A DNA stretch of 9,318 bases, taken from positions 1 to 9,318 of the forward strand of contig JAEDCW010000055.1 of assembly GCA_016293975.1 (NCBI GenBank). The letters run 5' to 3'. The notes beneath the pieces were generated by a model. It was not told where the DNA came from. It made no database searches and saw only the letters and a program-made list of their open reading frames with translations. Source of the stretch: Clostridia bacterium (lineage in GTDB: Bacteria; Bacillota; Clostridia; Christensenellales; CAG-138). Below, piece by piece: positions 6,061 through 9,318 of this stretch. The translations under genes and the position numbers were made by a program. Numbering within the stretch: the first letter of the stretch is position 1; every line of letters begins with the position of its first letter.

Positions 6061-6747
6061 TCAATCCATGCTGCCGCTACCCTTGTTACCACCAAACTCA
6101 CAGCCGTGTACATGATCGTGACCATAATACCACCGGCCATAGCGGTATCCGTAGTGAGGTGGACAGTTGGCACAATCGCCGTTACATCTTCCGCTGTGCC
6201 GTCTGCCGTGGTGAGAGGAGGCACCAGCACTTGCTCCTGCCAAAATAGCAGCGAGAGTACCAAAGAAGCCTAATTTCGGCGCGGGCGGTTCTGGGGTAGA
6301 ATCATCGGTGAAAATATCTACTTCCTCAAGCGGTTCGTCCTCTTCTTCTCCCTCATATTCTTCCTCTTCCCGCAAATCCTCCGGTAAGGTCAGATTTGCT
6401 TTGGAGCATATTTTAATAATATCCTCGTCTTCGGCAACACCATACAAATCTTCCATATCAGCAGAGGTCAGTCTGCTTACGGAGTTATGAAGAGCAGCGG
6501 TTGCTAATGCCTTATCATTGATACACAAAAACTCTATGAGGTCAGAAGCAGAGAATGCCAATTTTGCTTCTACAGCCTTTCTCAGTAGACGGTTGGAGGC
6601 AGGAACATTGACCTGTAGTTCGATAATGATTTCACCGACCTCATCTGCTGAACCAAGGGAGGTCAACCCCGACAGATTACGCACCTGGGTGCTTTCTGCC
6701 CAATCATAGAATTTTTCGTAATATTCATCCCAAGTATATTGTCTCAT
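6061..6747 (-). CDS. acidic, His/Gly/Cys-rich protein of unknown function
   Basis: The product is 228 aa. I chose the ATG at 6747 because GGGAGAGG lies just upstream and the preceding gene stops at 6764, only 16 bp away. The N-terminal ~115 residues are ordinary and mostly helical, with spaced Leu/Ala helices that could be HEAT-like. An acidic run follows at about 126-144 (REEEEYEGEEEDEPLEE), then a Pro-rich turn. A hydrophobic Gly/Ala segment at about 159-176 could be a membrane or glycine-zipper helix. The tail of about 50 residues is rich in His, Gly, Tyr and Arg, with Cys188, Cys192, Cys195 and Cys216, which suggests metal binding. I do not recognise a family. It is the only intact gene in the foreign block. 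Confidence 0.75.
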   Translation of the reverse strand: MRQYTWDEYYEKFYDWAESTQVRNLSGLTSLGSADEVGEIIIELQVNVPASNRLLRKAVEAKLAFSASDLIEFLCINDKALATAALHNSVSRLTSADMEDLYGVAEDEDIIKICSKANLTLPEDLREEEEYEGEEEDEPLEEVDIFTDDSTPEPPAPKLGFFGTLAAILAGASAGASSHHGRRHSGRCNGDCANCPPHYGYRYGRWYYGHDHVHGCEFGGNKGSGSMD

Positions 6748-6763
6748 GCAATTTGCCTCTCCC

Positions 6764-6937
6764 TTATGGAACTTCGATCCATTGCATAGTCTCTGGGGGC
6801 TGCAGTGCATCAGCCGCAGAATACAGTTCCACAGCTATAACAATAGCACTGGCAGTACCCGTTTCGGTTGGAACACAGACGGTGACACCAACCTCGATTT
6901 CCTTTGTTTCCGACAAATAATACTCATTGGCGCCATT
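6764..6937 (-). pseudogene. 3' end (57 codons) of an unidentified gene, cut at the insertion junction
   Basis: Read on the minus strand, an open frame runs from the junction (6938/6939) to TAA at 6764-6766. It encodes 57 residues that end in PPETMQWIEVP. Alternating hydrophobic stretches such as IEVGVTVCVPTETG and SAIVIAVELYS look like beta strands. The stop lies just before the ribosome site of the 228-aa gene, as expected for consecutive operon genes. It has no start and no recognisable family. It enters the lipoprotein frame out of register, so it is not a fusion. Confidence 0.65.
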
Positions 6938-6938
6938 A

Positions 6939-6993
6939 TCCATCCGGTGATCACGACTTTGAATTTGCCGTCGCTATACTCGTTTGCCGCGTA
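6939..6993. repeat. 55-bp direct repeat, left copy (continues in the right copy beyond the window)
   Basis: Identical to 9264-9318 at constant offset 2325. The match begins at 6939/9264 (T shared, A versus C before it) and runs to the window end, so its true length is unknown. It encodes YAANEYSDGKFKVVITGW of the lipoprotein. Confidence 0.95.
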
Positions 6994-7191
6994 TACAGCG
7001 TCGAACACTTTGCCGTCCCTTTCGCAGCCTAACGGCTCATGCGGGTCGGCTACATTGGCGTCGGGTGACGGAGTTGACGTACCTTGCGTCGGCGTTGCAT
7101 CGACATTGGGCTGCTCTGTGACTCCGCAGGCGGCAACCATTGCCAGTACGAGCAACAAGCTTGCAAGAATGATAAATCGCTTAACTTTCAT
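6939..7191 (-). pseudogene. 5' remnant of the disrupted lipoprotein gene (left copy)
   Basis: The ATG at 7191 has AGGAGGT 7-8 bp upstream. It encodes MKVKRF, a hydrophobic core and VAAC with Cys22, a good lipobox, then a Thr/Pro/Ser linker. The first 84 codons end in VVITGW, after which the frame enters foreign DNA and stops at 6835. Residues 67-84 equal the start of the right-hand copy. Joined to that copy it would make a 372-aa protein, the same size as the 371-aa paralogue. A secreted fragment of about 118 aa might still be made, but it would lack the main domain. Confidence 0.85.
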
Positions 7192-7520
7192 TATACTACC
7201 TCCTGTATTTATTTTGTGTCTCTATTGTTGAGAATTTCGTCGTTGTATCCCGTACACATAGAACCAACTATAAGCATTACATATGTGGGGCTGTTGAGGG
7301 AACACGGTAATGGGTAATAGCAAGTGCTTAGACTGCAAGAGCTATTGAGCTTTGTATGACCTATAAAGACTATTAACCTACTAAGTACATTTTTTATGCA
7401 CCTAATATATTTTACGTTTTTTTTTTTGCGATTGTCAATACAGAAAATCAGTCTTTTTCAGAATCACAATTGGGACTGTACGATGCACAGCCCCAATGAT
7501 TAGCATTAAACAAACGATTG
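7192..7520. other. gene-free stretch between the lipoprotein start and the truncated gene end
   Basis: No coding signal is seen on either strand. It should hold the promoter of the minus-strand lipoprotein, but no strong -35/-10 pair stands out; the ribosome site is at 7197-7204. An 11-T run lies at 7417-7427, and the terminator hairpin of the neighbouring gene is at 7469-7497. Confidence 0.55.
7469..7497 (-). terminator. terminator of the truncated gene at 7521-8203
   Basis: The arms 7469-7479 and 7487-7497 form an 11-bp stem. The one imperfect position is a G-U wobble in the minus-strand transcript and an A-C mismatch in the plus, so it suits minus-strand transcription. It lies 24 bp after the stop at 7521. 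Confidence 0.55.
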
Positions 7521-8203
7521 TTATTCTACTTCAAATATCATAACGCAGTTGTCGATGTATGTCATTACATATACAGTTCCATCCGCCATTATCTGATACC
7601 GTTCGGCTGAACTGAACGTCAGCTTATTAACGTCGCTGATCACTTCGACATCATACAGCAAATTGCCCTGCATATCGTATTTGCGAAGCCAGTTGCCGCC
7701 TTCTGCTGTAACGGGGTCGACCTTGGAGTGTATCATATATACGCATCCGTCAGTATCCGCTCCGACAAAACTCTGAACTGTGTCCTCGGGGAATGGGAGC
7801 GTGAATCTCTCGTCGCCGTAGTAAAGTCGGAGATCCAGGGTAGAATCGCGCTCGTTATTCATCCAGTATCCGTACATCACGGGTATATCAACGTCAGATT
7901 CGGTCATTTCTCCGTCCTTAAACAGATAAATCGGAGGCTGTTCAGATGGCATTTGTCCCGCCTGAGTTATATATGGTTGAGCTGTCATGTAGTATACGCC
8001 GCCGCCCTCGGGAATAACGCTGGTCAACGGGTGGCAGGGGAAGGAATCACTCGTATAAACATTGTACTCGGGCGTGTCTCCGCTGTTGAGCTCATATTTG
8101 ATAGTTGCTATGCACTCGCGGCTGCTCAGGTAGAAAACTCCGTTTGAATAGATGAGCTCGCCTGCACCTACGTCTATGTCTCTGTCTATGTCGTTTGTCG
8201 GGA
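7521..8203 (-). pseudogene. 5'-truncated gene of unknown function (C-terminal 226 residues)
   Basis: The frame is open from the junction at 8203/8204 to TAA at 7521-7523, but no ATG, GTG or TTG with a ribosome site starts it. A TTG at 8027 has none. Right of 8203 the sequence is the 247-bp repeat, in which this frame meets TAG within about 30 bp. The protein is acidic and strand-rich, with recurring short motifs such as GGVYYM, GCVYMI and GTVYVM spaced along it. This suggests beta-propeller blades of an extracytoplasmic protein (inference). No specific family is recognised. The abrupt start marks a rearrangement breakpoint, not a natural gene start. Confidence 0.7.
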
Positions 8204-8450
8204 AAAGTATATCAGAAAAACTCTACCGCTAGCACAAGAACCCCCGCCGTTCGTCCGGGTGTTCTTTGTATCATTCGCTATTCAACTAATCTGCACAATC
8301 GCTTGTAATGCGTGTTTTGCAGGCACTCTGCTTTATCCCCTATATTTGGTCGTATACTTCTTTTCCGGTCACGCCGTTTCTCATTGCCAGCTCATCGTTA
8401 TTTGCCTACCGCCTCTACTAAGGCAGAGTAATCATACGCCTCCTCCGCAA
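8204..8450. repeat. 247-bp direct repeat, right copy
   Basis: This is the second copy of 5286-5532. Here the right side continues naturally into the lipoprotein coding region, while the left side is joined to the middle of another gene at 8203. The hairpin copy (8236-8266) carries a C at 8242 that breaks one stem pair. A copy of the phosphorylase -10 (8206-8211, minus) now points into the truncated gene. Confidence 0.97.
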
Positions 8451-9318
8451 TGTAGGTGCAGAGACACTCGAATTGTATCGATTGAGTTGCACTCAGGATT
8501 ATGATCTTGCTTTCTCTGATGCAGTATGCCGACCCATCCTCGGCAATGTAGAACGATGCCTCTTGAACGCCCTCTTTTACCGCATTGCCCGATTCATCGC
8601 GAGACAGCATTGTGAATGTTTCGGTTATGTAGAAGCCCCCGTTCGCAAAGCCCTCAGGCATAGTGTTATGATACAGGTAGAACTTGGGTGAATAGTCCTC
8701 GTTTTGCGTGTCGTGGAGTATGCGGGAGATTTCATCCAAGCCGAAGTGCTTGTGTGTTCCATCCTGCCCGATTACGCAGAGCTGATAATCCTCGCACTCG
8801 GGATCGACATATGACCGACCGGGTACTGTCAAAACAGGACTTTCCACGCTGCTCCCGGCATAGGCCTTTACCAAGGGTTCGAGAGTAAATTCAGAACCTG
8901 TGGTCTTGTACATGACTATGTTTCCATTGTCATTGACTACCGAGAATACAGAACAGTCGGGCGTGACAAAGTATGTTTTTTCTTCATCTCCTTCACACTC
9001 ACTTATGTAGAAGCCGGCGTTAGTATCGATTTCCGAGACTTCTACCTTCTCGTTGGTGACAACGAGCTTCTGCAAGCCGTTCTGTATGTATTCGGCATCA
9101 GCTTTGTTTCTGATGTACCGCGATACGAGATCGTACACCAACAGAGTGTCCTGTGTGTAGATTTTATAGAGCTTTGAGTTTACGAGAGCCGCATTCTCAT
9201 CCGATGAATACGCATCATCCGGAGTATGGATACCCGTAAAAGTGAACTCGATAGGCTCTTCACTCCATCCGGTGATCACGACTTTGAATTTGCCGTCGCT
9301 ATACTCGTTTGCCGCGTA
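8398..9318 (-). CDS. lipoprotein of unknown function, right copy (5' end outside window)
   Basis: The frame is open from the window edge to TAA at 8398-8400, giving 306 residues that start YAANEYSDGKFKVVITGW. The missing start is very likely the 66 residues seen in the left copy (signal peptide with Cys22 and a Thr/Pro/Ser linker), for 372 aa in total. The domain is acidic and strand-rich. It is homologous along its length to the + strand lipoprotein at 3127-4242 and shares FTFTGIHTP, YQLCVIGQDG, the DEISRIL region and the GFYITETFTM region. No known family is recognised. It is probably exported and membrane-anchored by lipid. The last 17 codons and the 3' flank are the 247-bp repeat. Confidence 0.82.
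   Translation of the reverse strand, partial: YAANEYSDGKFKVVITGWSEEPIEFTFTGIHTPDDAYSSDENAALVNSKLYKIYTQDTLLVYDLVSRYIRNKADAEYIQNGLQKLVVTNEKVEVSEIDTNAGFYISECEGDEEKTYFVTPDCSVFSVVNDNGNIVMYKTTGSEFTLEPLVKAYAGSSVESPVLTVPGRSYVDPECEDYQLCVIGQDGTHKHFGLDEISRILHDTQNEDYSPKFYLYHNTMPEGFANGGFYITETFTMLSRDESGNAVKEGVQEASFYIAEDGSAYCIRESKIIILSATQSIQFECLCTYIAEEAYDYSALVEAVGK
9264..9318. repeat. 55-bp direct repeat, right copy, cut by the window end
   Basis: Identical to 6939-6993. It is part of the duplicated lipoprotein gene and should continue to the right of the window. Confidence 0.95.

Larger units (their letters stand above)
5533..6938. mobile_element. 1406-bp mosaic of mobile-element DNA replacing the middle of a lipoprotein gene
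   Basis: Both ends are set by loss of identity with the sister lipoprotein copy. In the sister, 8451-9263 (813 bp) lies at this place. The block holds a serine-recombinase 3' fragment (+), a SIMPL-domain 5' fragment (-), one whole gene (-) and a 57-codon gene end (-). The outer genes are cut exactly at the block ends. I see no terminal inverted repeats and no target duplication, so it does not look like a simple transposon. It looks more like a scrap of a larger integrative element joined by illegitimate recombination, or like a mis-assembly. Confidence 0.7.

Noticed and set aside
5286..8450. Composite transposon flanked by the two 247-bp repeats
   Set aside because: The repeats carry a gene end, a terminator and a promoter, not a transposase or terminal inverted repeats. 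Their order with the 55-bp repeat fits tandem duplication better.
1..9318. CRISPR array, toxin-antitoxin pair or complete defence system
   Set aside because: No regularly spaced repeats, Cas-like proteins, or paired small genes with ribosome sites were found on either strand.

Overview
The window looks like chromosomal DNA from a low-to-mid GC member of the Bacillota, probably a gut-type Clostridia. The evidence is strong GGAGG-type ribosome binding sites, sigma-A-like promoters, a CCA-encoding tRNA, several secreted lipoproteins with Pro/Thr/Ser-rich linkers, and a fragment of a large serine recombinase of the kind common in clostridial mobile elements. This assignment is inference from style, not from a marker gene.

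Left part (1-4465). The window opens inside a membrane protein that resembles the C-terminal part of an acyltransferase-3 protein. It converges on a DUF885-type lipoprotein gene across a shared hairpin. Divergent from that gene is a complete tRNA-Leu(TAA) with its own promoter and a strong hairpin behind it. A gene-free stretch of about 360 bp follows. Next is a 371-aa lipoprotein gene on the + strand, closed by a clean terminator.

Middle part (4466-7191). A nucleoside-phosphorylase-like gene lies on the minus strand. To its right is a lipoprotein gene of the same family as the 371-aa protein. Its middle (about 813 bp in the sister copy) has been replaced by 1406 bp of foreign DNA (5533-6938). 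That foreign block is a mosaic: the 3' part of a serine recombinase gene, the first ~40 codons of a SIMPL-domain gene, one intact gene for an acidic/His/Cys-rich protein, and the last 57 codons of an unidentified gene.

Right part (7192-9318). After a gene-free stretch comes a 5'-truncated gene of unknown function. It stops abruptly at 8203, where a second copy of the lipoprotein gene and its 3' flank begins (8204 to the window end). The two copies share 247 bp (5286-5532 and 8204-8450, 2 mismatches) and at least 55 bp (6939-6993 and 9264-9318, identical).

The arrangement fits a recent tandem duplication. One unit ran from just upstream of the phosphorylase gene into the unknown gene, and the left copy was then hit by a replacement insertion. 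Splicing the left copy's 5' end to the right copy's body gives a 372-aa protein, against 371 aa for the intact paralogue at 3127-4242. The model predicts what lies just right of the window. A metagenomic mis-assembly through repeats is the main alternative.
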